Source of the DNA: Siphlonurus alternatus | Lineage: Eukaryota; Arthropoda; Insecta; Ephemeroptera; Siphlonuridae | Assembly (NCBI GenBank): GCA_949825025.1 | Contig: OX463785.1 | Location: forward strand, 17,795,971 to 17,859,970 | Reading direction: 5' to 3' | Length of the DNA stretch: 64,000 bases | Part shown: positions 63,412 through 64,000 of the stretch, piece after piece | How the letters are laid out: each line of letters starts with the position of its first letter | Position numbering within the stretch: position 1 is the first letter of the stretch | Program-made: the position numbers and the translations under genes | Notes under the pieces: model-generated | What the model saw: only the letters and a program-made list of their open reading frames with translations | Told to the model about the DNA's origin: nothing | Databases searched by the model: none

Positions 63412-64000
63412 TTGCGATTGCTAACTATATAATATGATAAAAATCATATTTGTAAATAATATTTATTATAGCTTATAATTTAAGAACATAATATATGACA
63501 TAAGAATTGCCAATTTTATTTCATTTGGTTTTGGTTCATATTTACCACATTCCGTCACAATAATAGTTTGTAACTTGGATAAATGAAATCTTGAATATAA
63601 AATACTGAGTATAACCATTAATTTAAGATGTGCTAGCTAGTACATTAAAAAATAATTAATTAAAATAATATAAAATATTTAAATATTTTTTTGTTTGTTA
63701 TTTTTAAATAATAAATTTTTTTTATCTTTTATAATTTAAACAAAAATTAATTAATTTAATTTTTAATGCAGTAATATTAAGTGCATATTTTATAAATAAA
63801 TTCATTCGCCTTCTGAATATCCAATGTATCCGTACATATACTTCAGTGTTCAAATTCGTACATTGCAATTTTCGTTGCACGTTGCATGTTATTTGGTATC
63901 TTAATGTACTAATTTTATCAAGTCTCCCTAAATCAGAGTCTTCTTGCATCAGTCCATGTAAAAATATACGACTTAGAAGATATATTACATCGGTAAAGTT

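Larger units (their letters stand above)
59420..64000 (+). other. Lim1: Lim1 intron 2, 5' part (incomplete)
   Basis: Starts GTGAGT; no acceptor leading into a homeodomain-like frame is seen before the window ends, so the intron is at least 4.58 kb. Contents: an islet at about 59650-59760, a SINE-like relic at 59765-59935, a family D repeat at 60505-60581, an islet at 61155-61340 and a tandem duplication near 63188. The remainder is A+T-rich. Confidence 0.85.

Overview
This window looks like nuclear DNA from an arthropod, most likely an insect. It is very A+T-rich (about three quarters by eye), has eukaryotic splice signals, long AG/CT and AT microsatellites, and many short foldback (MITE-like) elements, tRNA-derived SINE pieces and a LINE tail. 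The only protein-coding gene I can support is the 5' part of a LIM-homeobox gene orthologous to Drosophila Lim1 and vertebrate LHX1/LHX5, on the + strand. The order or family of the insect cannot be settled from this window.

Layout. Positions 1-51,284 are a gene desert of about 51 kb with no believable coding exon. It holds (i) at least eight families of inverted-repeat elements, several present twice or more, (ii) a roughly 1.16-kb hAT-type non-autonomous transposon with a perfect 8-bp target duplication, (iii) the 3' end of a non-LTR retrotransposon on the - strand, (iv) tRNA-derived SINEs, (v) long AG/CT tracts, and (vi) about fifteen short islets of 100-250 bp that are clearly richer in G+C than their surroundings. 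The islets are the best candidates for regulatory elements; some carry recognisable binding-site patterns (a perfect DR1, an everted AGGTCA repeat, an X-box-like site).

Positions 51,285-59,419 hold the first two recognisable Lim1 exons. Exon 1 carries LIM domain 1 (ATG at 51,578, donor after 51,750). A 7.46-kb intron follows. Exon 2 (59,214-59,419) carries LIM domain 2. All zinc ligands of both LIM domains are present and the splice phases join cleanly (2 nt + 1 nt making Arg). The linker, homeodomain and C-terminus must lie to the right of the window. Intron 1 and the visible 4.6 kb of intron 2 also contain G+C-rich islets.

Biological reading. Lim1 is a developmental transcription factor (head, appendage and nervous-system patterning in arthropods), and such genes commonly sit next to large non-coding regulatory domains. 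The desert plus islets fits that picture, but regulatory function is inference only. I found no operon, CRISPR array, viral genome or novel protein system. The more unusual signals are an almost perfect 357-bp foldback, an apparent excess of the palindrome TGACGTCA, and an ATG-less open frame running into LIM domain 1.
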